Source: Bacteroides sp.
GTDB lineage: Bacteria; Bacteroidota; Bacteroidia; Bacteroidales; Bacteroidaceae
DNA length: 64,000 nucleotides
Direction of reading: 5' to 3'
Assembly: GCA_021201335.1 (NCBI GenBank)
Contig: JAJQFD010000018.1
Location: 17,329-81,328, forward strand
Positions 1 through 10,623 of the stretch are shown here, piece after piece (the stretch's first letter is position 1; every line of letters begins with the position of its first letter). The position numbers and the translations under genes are program-made. The notes beneath the pieces were generated by a model. The model saw nothing but the letters and a program-made list of their open reading frames with translations, did not search any database and had not been told where the DNA came from.

Positions 1-1323
1 CTGCCAGTTAGCACCATCGTATTCATATTCATCTGTCAGATCGGTAGTAGTAGCTGTGCTTTCCCAATGAGTAATAGTTTTCTGAAACTCAGCAGCCATA
101 AATGTTGTATCCGACAATCTGAATGCAATAGCTTTAACTGTATTCGGTGCTACTAATGGATATTTGTAGGCTAAGAAACTAGGCATATACGCCTGAGCGG
201 TGGTAGCGGTAAAATAATCAACACCGATAGCTACATAATCAGCAGGCTGTAAAATATCCACATCCGTTACGGCAACCCACGCTTTTTCTGTATATTTATA
301 AAGAGCTGTTTTGGCTGTATATTCCACAGGTTTTTGCGCCGCTTCTTTTACTACTATATTATCTAATCTGATGGTAGTAGTTTGATAAACACCATCCGCA
401 CCATTACCTACATACTTAAATGCAATATAGATTTTCTTTCCACTATAGGCTTCTAAAGAGAAATCCGCCACTGGGGTTATATCTCCGCTATTATTGGAAG
501 AGGTGGCGAAAGTAAAATTACTTGTAATATCATCCCAGGTAGCACTAGAGATATCAGTAGGAGTAAATCCATTCAAATCAGAAGATATAAGAATACTTAT
601 TCTTCCTCCTTCTTCCCTGTAATTACAAAGCAAAGCGTCAAATGCTAACACTAAACCTGAGGTTATCGTTATAGGCTCTTTAGTGATTAAATAAGATTCC
701 AATGCGCCATCATGTTTATAGGCAGCTTGTTGAGCATAAGTGTTTCCATCGTAAGTACTCGTTCTCCATGTGAAAGAACCAACAACAGGTATATCCTCCC
801 AATTATTTAAAGTTTTAGACTCAAAATCGTCAGAGAATACAGGTGCACTCCCGTCTTCAGCTGCCTCATTATAATTGGCAACTACAATATCACCCTCTGT
901 CGACTCATCGATAGAATTGGCTAAAATATCTGGCAGAAAATTCTTTGCTGGCTTTGAAGGAGAAAAATAATTTAAAGATGAACCTTCTCCCCAAACTTCC
1001 TGATAATTTTCTGACGTTAATGTGTAAGGTTTGGCGTCATTTATCGCCTGTACGTACTCCGGAATACTCAGCGTAAATTTATAATCCACCATCGCAGTAG
1101 ATCCCTTATCCGCAGTTTTATACTTCGTATCCAGCCAGCCAGGTAATGTGTTTTTTGCCGGATTGCCTTCCGAGAAGATTGCCCCTGCGTAAGATGTTAC
1201 ATATTTAGCCACATTCGTGATCTGGCTTGCTTCATCCAAACCTGGGAAATCCGGTTCATTATTGCAGGAATTGAAAGTAAGCAATCCCGCAATAAAAGCA
1301 CTGAATAAATATATTTTTTTCAT
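1..1323 (-). CDS. Secreted lipoprotein with choice-of-anchor J-like module (3' end outside window)
   Basis: I read this gene directly from the minus strand; it begins with ATG at 1323 and stays open to the window edge (441 codons), so its C-terminus is missing. The N-terminus MKKIYLFSAFIAGLL followed by TFNSC is a lipoprotein signal peptide with the lipidated Cys at about residue 20. Residues about 150-310 contain FSDDFES, a W-rich strand and a closing RLDNIVV strand, the pattern of choice-of-anchor J beta-sandwich modules, which often bind ligands at the cell surface. It lies 25 bp downstream of a TonB-dependent receptor on the same strand, so it is probably the receptor's surface lipoprotein partner. 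The substrate is not evident. No SusD-like helical repeats are visible. Confidence 0.75.
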   Translation of the reverse strand, partial: MKKIYLFSAFIAGLLTFNSCNNEPDFPGLDEASQITNVAKYVTSYAGAIFSEGNPAKNTLPGWLDTKYKTADKGSTAMVDYKFTLSIPEYVQAINDAKPYTLTSENYQEVWGEGSSLNYFSPSKPAKNFLPDILANSIDESTEGDIVVANYNEAAEDGSAPVFSDDFESKTLNNWEDIPVVGSFTWRTSTYDGNTYAQQAAYKHDGALESYLITKEPITITSGLVLAFDALLCNYREEGGRISILISSDLNGFTPTDISSATWDDITSNFTFATSSNNSGDITPVADFSLEAYSGKKIYIAFKYVGNGADGVYQTTTIRLDNIVVKEAAQKPVEYTAKTALYKYTEKAWVAVTDVDILQPADYVAIGVDYFTATTAQAYMPSFLAYKYPLVAPNTVKAIAFRLSDTTFMAAEFQKTITHWESTATTTDLTDEYEYDGANWQ

Positions 1324-1348
1324 ATATGAATGTCTTTATCGGATTTAA

Positions 1349-4008
1349 TTAAAATCTAACTTTTATACTTGTAGACCAGGTGCGTCCGAAACCATAAAAT
1401 ACGGTTGCATCTTCCCAGCCATGTCCACCAGTTTTAGCACCATTGTCTCTTGCATCAGTGATGTATCTTTCATTCAAAAGGTTATTGCAATTGGCGGTCC
1501 ATGTAGCATTCAGGTTACCAATTTTAAAACGATAACTCAGGAATCCGTCGAACACAAAAGCACTTGGAATTCGCCACGGCTGTACGATATCAAAATCGCC
1601 GGACTCAAAATTTGTTGTACCGGTAATATCATAATCCGAATAGTTTCTACCTTGGAAAGTTCCGTCCAGACCTATACGTAGACCTTCAAGCACTTCATAC
1701 GAAACACCTAAATGAGCAGTTGTTTGTGCTGAGTTACCAACTTTCACATCTTTCATGTTCAAAGTTACATATGCATGATCTGCTGAACCGGGTGTTGTTT
1801 CAATTCTATTTTTATCAATCGCTTGTCCACTACGGTTATACCAATAACCTGTTGCATTACTCTGCCATTTCCAGTCTCCAAATGAGAACATACCCTTTAT
1901 TTCCATTTTTGGTATCGGCTTATAAAGAAATTCTAACTCAATACCCTGATGAAGTGCATCAACTCCTGACATATTCAAATAAGGACTTCCTTGTTGATCA
2001 GTAGCTGTTTTCACTGTTGATTTATCAAGCCAATTGGTACGATAAATATTCAGATTGGCAGTTAAGTTTCGGGAAGTATACCCATAACCAACTTCAAAAG
2101 AGAGTACTTTTTCATTCACTGATTTATCATTCAACAAGTTACTGGTATTTGAACTCAGAAATATACCATAGGAAAGAAATGGAGTACGTGAGAAAAAACC
2201 TAGATTGGCAAATATATTATGATTAGCCGTTAAATTATAGTTCGCTCCTCCTTTAACACCAAAACCTAATTTCGTCTTGCTATCTGACTTCTCATTATCG
2301 TAATAAAAACGATCTTTTCTTTGGGCAGTATTTATATTCGCATTCCCAGATACAAAGGCAGATAATTTATCCAACGAATATTCGGCCTGTCCAAACACAC
2401 CGTATTGACCAACGAAACTATCATAATCCCGATACACCACATCTCCGATGTACAATCTCTCATTCACCCATGCCGGATCATCTTTAAATTTACCTTTCGC
2501 ACGATCCGGGTCAATGACATATTCACCACCATATAAATCCACTATCTTGGCTTTATGTCCTCCGACATAATAACGCAAGTCAACACCACCCTGAATGTTT
2601 ATCCGGTCATTGATCTGGTTAGTGTAGGTCGATAATAGACCATACCACACATGGCTGTTGATGTTTTTGGCAACTGCTGCCAAGCTTCCATTATCAGAAG
2701 CAGCATTATCCGCCATTAGGCCAACGTAGTCAAAAGTTCCGTCATTCTTGCGGTATCCTGTATTAGGAATACCGTTAGTAGCTCCATAAAGGGATGAATA
2801 ATTACTACCGACACCCCGGTATCCATAACCATTGCCAATGGATATATAAGCAGAAGAAGACAAACTGGATTTTCCATCAATATCCCAGATATGATTCAAA
2901 GAAATCTGAGGTTTGTGATAGACATTATAGTTTGTGCCTACACGCTCCTTACCATTTGCATCAAAACCGTAGGTCGCATTGTAGCGATAACCGGCACCAG
3001 TCCCTATTTTCTTCTGTTTTTCCCACTCAGCAATCGTCAGCCGGTCATACCTTTTATTGTGTTTTTGTGGAGATCCTGTTGCTGTTAATGACAAAGAATG
3101 TTTGTCGCCAATCATCTTTGATATATTAACAAACCAAGCGTAAGCATCAAATGCTGTACCTTGTATATATCCATCTCCCCATGTCTTAGATCCTAAAACT
3201 GAAAAAGCCCAACCTTGCTCATTCAAACCTGAAGAAAGACTGAAAGCAACTTTGTTATAGCCATCATTACCCATTCCATAAGAAACAGAACCTCCTTTTT
3301 GAGCATCAACCGAGTTGGTAATAATATTAATTGAACCACCCACAGAAGGTGCAGCTATCTTCGAAGCTCCTAAACCTCTTTGCACCTGCATTGTTCTGGT
3401 TACATCAGTTAATCCAGTCCAGTTTGACCAGTAAAGACCACCCCATTCCATATCATTCATCGGAACTCCATTTACCATAACAGCGATATTGGGTGATGCA
3501 AAACCACGAATATTAATACGGGAATCACCGTATCCCCTCCTTCTTTTGTTGCATATACCCCCGGAGTTGATTTCAATATTTCAGGGAATTCCTGGGTTCC
3601 CAGCCTCTGTTCGATGAAAACCGGATCAAGGGTTGAAACAGCGACAGGAGTTTTACGGGAAATAGCCACCGATGAAGTAATAATAACGTCATTGAGCATT
3701 ACTGCATCCGGCTTCAATTTTATAATTCCTACATCTCTGCTTTGTGATACTTTCACAGTCTGTTCCTGATATCCAAGATAGCTGATTTTCAATGTGCCGC
3801 CAGGTGTTACACTGATCGCAAAATAACCATCAATATCGGTCACAACACCAGTTGATGTTCCGCTTACAGTAACAGCCGCACCAATTAGAGGCTCGTTTGT
3901 ATCGGCATCTACAACCTGTCCTTTCACATTATTCTGGGCAAAAGCTGTACCAGCAGATGTTACAGACAGTAATACAACCAGAAGGAAATGAATTAGATGT
4001 CTTCTCAT
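1349..4008 (-). pseudogene. TonB-dependent outer-membrane receptor, single-base frameshift
   Basis: This is an outer-membrane TonB-dependent receptor of about 886 residues once one base is restored. The start at 4008 gives the signal peptide MRRHLIHFLLVVLL ending near AFAQ; an upstream ATG at 4050 is in frame but would bury it. A carboxypeptidase-like regulatory domain (GQVVDADTNEPLIGA) comes first, then the plug and a C-terminal barrel ending in STSIKVRF. The reading frame breaks after residues KEGG at the four-C run 3534-3537 (plus strand). Adding one base restores GYGDSRINIRGF running into MVNGVPMND, a standard plug sequence. The break separates the plug start from the barrel, so the gene as written gives no functional receptor. 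It could be a true lesion or a homopolymer miscall. The downstream lipoprotein at 1-1323 is probably its partner. Confidence 0.85.
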
Positions 4009-4133
4009 AAGTGTTAATGTTAAATAGATAATTTTAAATATATGAAACAAATATAGCGCATATTTTTTGGATAAACACTACATTTTTATTTCACTTTCAA
4101 AAGAGTTATTAACAGAAAAGAGATAGGTAATAA

Positions 4134-4197
4134 AAAAGAGATTATTTTACCATAAAATTTACACTTTTATATAAATAATGGTAAAATAATCCCTTTT
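4134..4197 (-). terminator. Rho-independent terminator of the acyl-CoA synthetase gene
   Basis: Two arms of about 20 bases (4134-4153 and 4178-4197) pair with a single mismatch around a 24-base AT-rich loop. On the minus strand the hairpin is followed by a run of six T. It lies between the synthetase stop at 4233 and the receptor start at 4008, so it probably ends synthetase transcription. Confidence 0.7.
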
Positions 4198-4232
4198 CTC
4201 AAGCTATAACTAGGATAAGGAAAATCTGTCAA

Positions 4233-6299
4233 TCAATTATCTTTTATAATTCTTATCCGTGCATCCACCGCCACTACATCTTTCTCAGTAGCCAGTAATG
4301 GATTTATATCCATTTCTTTAATTTCAGTTGCAAAACGAAGAAGCGTTGATAACCGTACAATAATCTCCGCAAATTTATCTTCATTTACTCCTTTCTGTCC
4401 ACGGGTACCCTGTATAATCTTATAAGCTCGCAAAGAATGGATCATGGAATAGGCTTCTTCATAAGACAAAGGTGCCAGACCTGAAGATACATCTTTCAGT
4501 ACTTCCACAAAAATACCACCCAAACCACAGAGAACTACATGACCGAATTTCTCTTCATATTTTGCACCAATAAATAGTTCCGTTCCTTTCAGCATGGGTT
4601 GAACCATCATAGCGCGTGCATCGGGTATCTGCATCATCCGATCAAACTCTAAGGCCAGATGTTGTGTACTGGTAATATTCAATACGACCCCACCGACATC
4701 CGATTTATGAACCGGACCCACCACCTTTGCGACTACCGGAAAACAAACACGCTCTGCATACGCCAGAATTTCTTCTTTCTGATCTGAAACAAATTCTTCG
4801 ACAATCGGAATGCCTGCTGATCGCAATAAATCCTGCACATAATGAGGCGCAATATATCCGTCTTCCGGAATTGAATCAATAATCCGCCGGATTTTAGGAA
4901 CATCCACGCCAAACAATTCGATTTCGTTGGTAGCCGGTCTGGAAGCATTCATAATACGAGAAAGGGCTGTTCCCAGGGTTACTTCATCGGCAAAATTTAC
5001 ATGTCCTTTCTGCAGGAAGTCGTCCACCTCTCTTCCGGCAGTGTGAATAGAAGGAAGCACCGGAAAGACCGGTTTCTTACCTGAGAGTATTTTTTGATGT
5101 AAAACTTCATACGTTTCGAACATGGTAACAAGTCCAGGAGTACCAAATATAGCCAGAATAGCATCAATGTTATCAAATTTCTCCTGACAGTAATCAATGG
5201 CAATACTTAAATGATCGGGTGTACCTGTAGCCAGGATATCAATTGGATTGCTTACGGAAGCACCCGGAAATAATTTGCTTTTAAGTTCTTCTGCTAAAGG
5301 GCCCTCCAGCCTCGGAACATTCAAACCGCCTTTGGAAAGAGCATCGGTAAGCATCACTCCTGGCCCTCCGGCATGGGTAACAATAGCGAAATTACGTCCT
5401 TTCAACTCGGGAAGTGTAAAGATACAACCCACCGTAGTCAGTTCTTCCCGGGAAAAGCAACGAACAATACCTGCTTTCCGGAATAAAGCTTCCACCGCAG
5501 AATCAGAACTGGCTATAGCTCCGGTATGTGAAGAGGCTGCCCGGCTTCCGCTTTCGGAACTTCCCGCTTTAATGGCCGCTATTTTACAACCTTTTTTAAT
5601 CAGGGAAGAGGCATGAAACAACAACCGATCAGGATCTTTTATACTTTCCATATAGAGAAGTTTGATATCTGAATCTTTCTTCGGATCAAAATGCTCATCC
5701 ATGTACTGCAATACATCTTCAACTCCTATTTGTTTGGCATTCCCTACTGACCAAACAGAATTAAACAGCAATCCTTTGTTGATAGCAGATTCCAGTATAT
5801 ATACAGCTGTTGCACCGGAACTGGACACCAAATCTACCCCTCGTGGATTAAGATGGGGAATAGGTTGGGTAAATACACTATGATGACAGGTATTTAATAA
5901 TCCGATACAATTAGGACCAATCAAAGAAGCGCCGTATTGATTGACAGTTTGAAGTATCTGTTCTTCCAGAACAGCCCCTTCGGGTGTTTCTTCACCAAAA
6001 CCAGCTGATAAAATAATAAAAGCCCGGGTGTGTTTCTTGCTGGCGAGTACTTCCACTGCCGCCGGACAAGAAGCCGCCGGAATAGCCAGAATTGCTAGAT
6101 CTGTATCCGGAAGATCAGCTACATCCGAATAAGCAACTACTCCTTGCACTTCTTTTTCTTTCGGATTCACAGCACGCAATTCACCCTCATATTTGCCGGC
6201 GATCAGGTTTCGTAAAATAGCTCCACCAGGTTTATGTACATTATTCGAAGCGCCTACTACCGCAATACTTCCGGGACATAGTAACTGTTCAGTTATCAT
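4233..6299 (-). CDS. ADP-forming acetate/acyl-CoA synthetase, fused alpha and beta domains
   Basis: This 688-residue protein carries both halves of the nucleoside-diphosphate-forming acyl-CoA synthetase family. The N-terminal CoA-binding domain (about 1-130) starts with GSIAVVGASNN. A succinyl-CoA-ligase-like region follows and holds SHTGA, whose His (about residue 258) is the phosphorylated catalytic residue in this family. The C-terminal ATP-grasp domain (about 470-688) includes MVQPMLKGTELFIG and EMDINPLL. It interconverts acyl-CoA plus ADP and phosphate with acid plus CoA plus ATP, so it can make ATP from acetyl-CoA or another acyl-CoA during fermentation. The acyl group is not certain. 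It is monocistronic by position, with a terminator at 4134-4197. It ends in TGA, showing that TGA serves as stop here. Confidence 0.9.
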   Translation of the reverse strand: MITEQLLCPGSIAVVGASNNVHKPGGAILRNLIAGKYEGELRAVNPKEKEVQGVVAYSDVADLPDTDLAILAIPAASCPAAVEVLASKKHTRAFIILSAGFGEETPEGAVLEEQILQTVNQYGASLIGPNCIGLLNTCHHSVFTQPIPHLNPRGVDLVSSSGATAVYILESAINKGLLFNSVWSVGNAKQIGVEDVLQYMDEHFDPKKDSDIKLLYMESIKDPDRLLFHASSLIKKGCKIAAIKAGSSESGSRAASSHTGAIASSDSAVEALFRKAGIVRCFSREELTTVGCIFTLPELKGRNFAIVTHAGGPGVMLTDALSKGGLNVPRLEGPLAEELKSKLFPGASVSNPIDILATGTPDHLSIAIDYCQEKFDNIDAILAIFGTPGLVTMFETYEVLHQKILSGKKPVFPVLPSIHTAGREVDDFLQKGHVNFADEVTLGTALSRIMNASRPATNEIELFGVDVPKIRRIIDSIPEDGYIAPHYVQDLLRSAGIPIVEEFVSDQKEEILAYAERVCFPVVAKVVGPVHKSDVGGVVLNITSTQHLALEFDRMMQIPDARAMMVQPMLKGTELFIGAKYEEKFGHVVLCGLGGIFVEVLKDVSSGLAPLSYEEAYSMIHSLRAYKIIQGTRGQKGVNEDKFAEIIVRLSTLLRFATEIKEMDINPLLATEKDVVAVDARIRIIKDN

Positions 6300-6438
6300 A
6301 TAATCGTTTTATTGTCAATTTTTACACTTTGTTTTATAAACAATCTATTCCGCCCAAATATACAGAATAATCCATAAAAATAGTCCACGCCAACTGGATT
6401 AATCTATCAAAAAGACACAACTCCACCTTCCGAAAGCA

Positions 6439-6482
6439 AAGGATCTGTTCCATAGCCATTGTGGGTTACAAAACAGATCCTT
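6439..6482 (-). terminator. Hairpin downstream of the M3 peptidase
   Basis: An 11-bp perfect stem (AAGGATCTGTT with its complement) encloses a loop of about 22 bases, 28 bp past the peptidase stop. The T-run after it on the minus strand is short and interrupted, so the terminator role is plausible but not strong. Confidence 0.45.
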
Positions 6483-6509
6483 CATTCTATTAAGATATAG
6501 ATATCCCGG

Positions 6510-8600
6510 TTACTTTACAAATCCTCTGCTCTTCAATAAGTATACAGAATTGGGTTCAGCACCCCGGAAGTTTTTGTACAGTACCATTGGATCTTCACTA
6601 TCCCCTTTTTCAAGTACATTGCTACGGAATAAATGAGCCGTCTTCTGATCAAAGATACCATTTTCTTTGAATGCCTCAAAGGCATCTGTATCCAATACAT
6701 TGGCCCACAGATAGCTGTAATAACCTGCCGCATAGCCACCAATAATATGATTGAAATAAGTGACGCGATAGCGGGGAGCTATTTCAGGAATCAGTTTCAA
6801 CTTATCCATTACTTCTTTTTCGAAAGCAATAGGGTCTATTTGTTCTGTCTGGGTCAGATTATGAAGTTCCATATCAAGCAGCGCAGCAGCCAGTAATTCC
6901 GTTGTCATAAACCCTTGGTTAAAAGTGGACTGTGCCTGTATTCTTTTAATCAGTTCATCTGGTATGGATTCACCTGTCTGGTAATGTTTGGCGTAGGATT
7001 TTAAAACTTCAGGTTCAGTAGCCCAGTGTTCCATCACCTGAGAAGGAAGTTCCACAAAATCGCGTGCGACATTGGTACCGGAAACACCTACATAATTACA
7101 TTTAGTCAGGAGTCCGTGAAGAGCATGTCCAAACTCGTGAAAAAGGGTTTCCACTTCTTCCAGTGTCAGTAAGGAAGGTGTATCTCCTACTGGTTTGGTG
7201 AAACTGCATACGTTGCATACCAGCGGTCGAATATTTCCTTTCTGCTCACGGTAGTTACTCATCCAGGCACCCCCGCTCTTTCCGGCACGGGGAAAATAAT
7301 CCACGTAGAAAATTCCCAGTTGCGAACCGTCCGCATCTTTCACTTCAAATACTTCCACGTCCGAATGATATACAGGAATACCTGTTAATGGAGTGAAAGT
7401 GATTCCATACAGTTTATTGGCTACATCAAATACACCATTGCGTACATTCTCTAGCTTGAAGTAAGGTTTGATTTCCTCTTCATTCAGATCATATTTCGCT
7501 TGCCGGAGTTTTTCGGTATAATACCACCAATCCCAGGCTGCCAACTTTTCGCCTTTCTTTTCTTTATCCATCAGGGTTTGTAACTCTTTGGCTTCCGCCT
7601 GTGCTTTCGGCAGTGAATATTTCCAAAGGTTATTCAGGAAATCCATAACGGTAGCCGAGTTCTTAGCCATTGTATTATCAAGTACAAAGTTTGCATAATT
7701 GTCATACCCTAATAAATGTGCTTTCTCTACCCGAAGGGAAATAATGCGGGCAATATTTTCTTTATTATCGTTGGCGTCGTTGTTATTACCCCGATTAATA
7801 TAGGCTTTATACATCTTTTCCCGTAAAGCCCGGTTATCAGCATATTGAAGAAAAGGCAGACGACTTGCATTGTGAAGCGTAAACATCCATTTACCGTCTT
7901 CACCAGCAGCTTTCCCTTCGGCAGCTGCGCTTTCTTTAAACCAATCGGGCAATCCGGACAGATCTTCTTCTTTATCCACCATTAACTTAAATGCATTGTT
8001 TTCATTCAATACATTGTTACTAAAGGTCAGTCCAAGAGTGGAAAGTTCTTTATTGATATCACGCAAGCGAGCTTGTTGCTCTTCATTCAGATTCGCACCG
8101 GCACGCACAAAACCTTTGTAGGTTTTATCCAGTAACCTTTTCTGCTCGGTAGTCAGGTTCAATGCGTCCTTTTTCCGGTTTACCGCATCTACTTTTTGAA
8201 AAAGTGCCTGATTCAGATAAATATTATCACTGTGTTCTGAAAGGGCAGGGGCAACTGTCATCGACAAATCAGTCAGTTCCTGAGTTGTTTCGGCCTCTGT
8301 CATATTGAAAAACACCAAGTTTACCCGATCCAGTATTGGGGAACTGTTCTCCAGAACCACGATTACATTGTCGAAAGTAGGCTCTGCCGGATTCTCGACT
8401 ATAGCTTTGATATTCTCTGTTTGTTCTTTTATACCCGCATCAAAAGCAGGCTGATAATGCTCCAGTTTAATCTGGTCAAAAGGAGGTACTTCAAACTTTG
8501 TTTGAAACTTAGTTAGAAACGGATTGTCCGTTTTCGAAGGGGTTGTGCAAGAATACATCATACTACATGCAGCGGCTAAAATCATTAACTTGCTTTTCAT
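6510..8600 (-). CDS. dcp: M3-family peptidyl-dipeptidase (Dcp-like) lipoprotein
   Basis: The 696-residue product matches M3 zinc metallopeptidases of the dipeptidyl carboxypeptidase / oligopeptidase A group, which trim dipeptides or cut short peptides. The zinc motif HEFGHALHG is present with His at about 488 and 492 and the catalytic Glu at 489. Length and the FVELPSQVMEHW motif downstream agree with the family. The N-terminus MKSKLMILAAACSMMYSC is a lipoprotein signal with the lipobox Cys at 18, so it should act in the periplasm or at a membrane face. It starts 22 bp after the stop of the phosphatase-family gene and may be the last gene of a four-gene operon with the two rhomboids. Confidence 0.92.
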   Translation of the reverse strand: MKSKLMILAAACSMMYSCTTPSKTDNPFLTKFQTKFEVPPFDQIKLEHYQPAFDAGIKEQTENIKAIVENPAEPTFDNVIVVLENSSPILDRVNLVFFNMTEAETTQELTDLSMTVAPALSEHSDNIYLNQALFQKVDAVNRKKDALNLTTEQKRLLDKTYKGFVRAGANLNEEQQARLRDINKELSTLGLTFSNNVLNENNAFKLMVDKEEDLSGLPDWFKESAAAEGKAAGEDGKWMFTLHNASRLPFLQYADNRALREKMYKAYINRGNNNDANDNKENIARIISLRVEKAHLLGYDNYANFVLDNTMAKNSATVMDFLNNLWKYSLPKAQAEAKELQTLMDKEKKGEKLAAWDWWYYTEKLRQAKYDLNEEEIKPYFKLENVRNGVFDVANKLYGITFTPLTGIPVYHSDVEVFEVKDADGSQLGIFYVDYFPRAGKSGGAWMSNYREQKGNIRPLVCNVCSFTKPVGDTPSLLTLEEVETLFHEFGHALHGLLTKCNYVGVSGTNVARDFVELPSQVMEHWATEPEVLKSYAKHYQTGESIPDELIKRIQAQSTFNQGFMTTELLAAALLDMELHNLTQTEQIDPIAFEKEVMDKLKLIPEIAPRYRVTYFNHIIGGYAAGYYSYLWANVLDTDAFEAFKENGIFDQKTAHLFRSNVLEKGDSEDPMVLYKNFRGAEPNSVYLLKSRGFVK

Positions 8601-8622
8601 AACTCATTTTAATATAAAAGGT

Positions 8623-9720
8623 TCAATCCTTTTTAGAAATATAACACCACATCGGATAGTGATCGGAGTCCCGAATGGAACGGTCGACTGTACAGCGATA
8701 ACTTTGCAGGTTTTTACTGATTAAGATATGGTCTATCCGAAAATAAAATCTATTTCGATTATAAGAAATCCCCAAACCTCGGCCGGATTGCGTGAACGCA
8801 TCATCCAATTGTTGGGTCAAAAAACGGTGTGAATAGGAGATCGGAGAATCATTGAAATCACCACATACAACTATATACTTATGCGGAGACTGGCTTATCT
8901 CTTTGGAAACTGTCTTGGCTTGCTTTGCACGAATCACGACAGTCTCTTTCAGTTTTCCTAACAAGTATGCAATATCCTGCTTCATCTTCCTCGAAGCTTC
9001 CGGAGATTCGAGCATTTCCTGATACAACATTCTGTCTTCCACTGTCAGTTTGTTGGATTCCAAATGATTGTTGATCAATGTCAGCGTATCTTTTCCTATT
9101 TTTATTTCGTATAAAACCGATCCGTTACTCTGACTCTCAAAAGCCAAGGGCCGGGAGGAAAGAATCGGGTATTTAGAATAACAGGCTGTTCCGTTACCTT
9201 TACTATTACCTATGCGATAAATTGCTTGGCAAGGATAAGCTTTGAGAGCGTCATCAAAATCTTTCTGGGTCAAACGTTTTTTATCACCCGATGGAACAAA
9301 CTCCTGCATACATATAATATCCGCACCACTATCCCGGATATAGTTTAAAATCGGATTACCTCCTTCTACTTTTTGTAATCCGCCGAAATTCATCACATTA
9401 TATGTTAACAGTTTAATATTGTTTTCCGGAATATCCGGATTGGAAAAACGGAAAGGGACATACGTAATAATTTGAGGGAGACAGAGTAGAAAACCTACAA
9501 GAGGAAACCAGCTTACACTGCTACGGAATATCATCCAGAAAAACAGAAAACAGCCATTAATAAATAAGAAGATGGGAAAAGTAAGTCCCATACAACTTAA
9601 TAACGGATACTTCTGCGGATTAATATATGGACTATAGGCTGCCAGTAAGAGCAGCCCGATAAATAACGCGTTTACCAACATCGTTACTGTTAAGGCAATC
9701 TTCCCAATATGCTTCATCAA
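8623..9720 (-). CDS. Membrane-anchored endonuclease/exonuclease/phosphatase-family protein
   Basis: This 365-residue protein begins with two or three hydrophobic segments within about residues 1-95, then an endonuclease/exonuclease/phosphatase fold. Signature pieces are LLTYNVMNF (start of the domain), CMQEF (metal-binding Glu), NNHLES, VVCGDFNDSP (Asp and Asn of the active site) and the closing SDHYPMW (catalytic Asp-His). The family is a set of metal-dependent phosphoesterases acting on nucleic acids, lipids or inositol phosphates; the substrate here cannot be read from sequence. The domain probably faces the periplasm. Its start is directly adjacent to the upstream rhomboid stop, so the two are co-transcribed. 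It ends in TGA. Confidence 0.85.
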   Translation of the reverse strand: MMKHIGKIALTVTMLVNALFIGLLLLAAYSPYINPQKYPLLSCMGLTFPIFLFINGCFLFFWMIFRSSVSWFPLVGFLLCLPQIITYVPFRFSNPDIPENNIKLLTYNVMNFGGLQKVEGGNPILNYIRDSGADIICMQEFVPSGDKKRLTQKDFDDALKAYPCQAIYRIGNSKGNGTACYSKYPILSSRPLAFESQSNGSVLYEIKIGKDTLTLINNHLESNKLTVEDRMLYQEMLESPEASRKMKQDIAYLLGKLKETVVIRAKQAKTVSKEISQSPHKYIVVCGDFNDSPISYSHRFLTQQLDDAFTQSGRGLGISYNRNRFYFRIDHILISKNLQSYRCTVDRSIRDSDHYPMWCYISKKD

Positions 9721-10623
9721 CTATTTTTTACTCGCGTCAAAAAGCGTTTTCTTTTCTTCATCCGATAAGTTCTGATAACCGGACTTCTTTATTTTATCCA
9801 GAATGCGATCTACTTCATCAGACTGCGCCTTTTTCTGTGCGTTATAATTGTAATCTTGGGGGTTTCTGTTGTAATGCACCTTCATGGTGGGTTTCTTTTT
9901 CTTCTTCCGGGTCTTCCGATCGAAAAGACTGCTGAACCAATCAAAAAACATATTGATCCATTTCGTCAAATCTGCTCCTCTACTGAGGCTTGCTGCAAAC
10001 CACAATCCAGCTAATGCACCCCCCAGGTGTGCAATATGTCCTCCGGCATTGCTCGATGTTAGGAATAATAAATCCAAAGCTACCACAACTAGTGCCAGAT
10101 ATTTTAACCGGAGTGTACCTAATAAAAGCAGTCGGATAGGGTAGTTAGGTTCCCGGTAGGCAGCAGCCGTTACAATAGCTAATATCGAAGCAGAAGCACC
10201 GACCATGGATGATATATTAACTTCCATGGCAAAATAAGGAAAAATATTATAAGCCAGCATAAAGAGCAGTCCACCGCAAATACCGCCAAATATATAAACT
10301 CCGCGAAGATGCTTTCCCGAAAAGAAAGTGAGAAATATGCTTCCAAACCAATACAGCCATAGCATGTTGAAAAGGATATGCCATATATCCGCATGCATAA
10401 ACATATAGGTGAAAATAGACCAGGGCTGATAAAGAAAGCGAGTGAAAGAAGCAGGCAATTCAAACCATTGCAGAATATAAGCCGCATTGTGATTAAACAA
10501 CCTGAAAAAGACACTTAACAAACTGGCTACGAGGAATACACCGACATTGATATAAATCAGTCGGATAAAGGTATTTCCCCTTTTAAACATATCTTTCAGA
10601 TTATCGAAAATAGGATGTCTCAT
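9721..10623 (-). CDS. Rhomboid intramembrane serine protease (with C-terminal tail)
   Basis: This is a 300-residue rhomboid protease with about six hydrophobic segments between residues 20 and 215. The catalytic serine lies in GASASI (Ser about 144) and the catalytic His in AHLGG (His about 199). The conserved HADIWHILFNM stretch at about 77-87 is the usual L1/TM2 motif. After the membrane core comes a basic stretch (TRKKKKKP) and a charged tail of about 80 residues ending LSDEEKKTLFDASKK, which occurs in Bacteroidetes rhomboids and is probably cytosolic. Its start overlaps the preceding rhomboid gene by 23 bp, so the pair is translationally coupled. Substrates are unknown. Confidence 0.9.
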   Translation of the reverse strand: MRHPIFDNLKDMFKRGNTFIRLIYINVGVFLVASLLSVFFRLFNHNAAYILQWFELPASFTRFLYQPWSIFTYMFMHADIWHILFNMLWLYWFGSIFLTFFSGKHLRGVYIFGGICGGLLFMLAYNIFPYFAMEVNISSMVGASASILAIVTAAAYREPNYPIRLLLLGTLRLKYLALVVVALDLLFLTSSNAGGHIAHLGGALAGLWFAASLSRGADLTKWINMFFDWFSSLFDRKTRKKKKKPTMKVHYNRNPQDYNYNAQKKAQSDEVDRILDKIKKSGYQNLSDEEKKTLFDASKK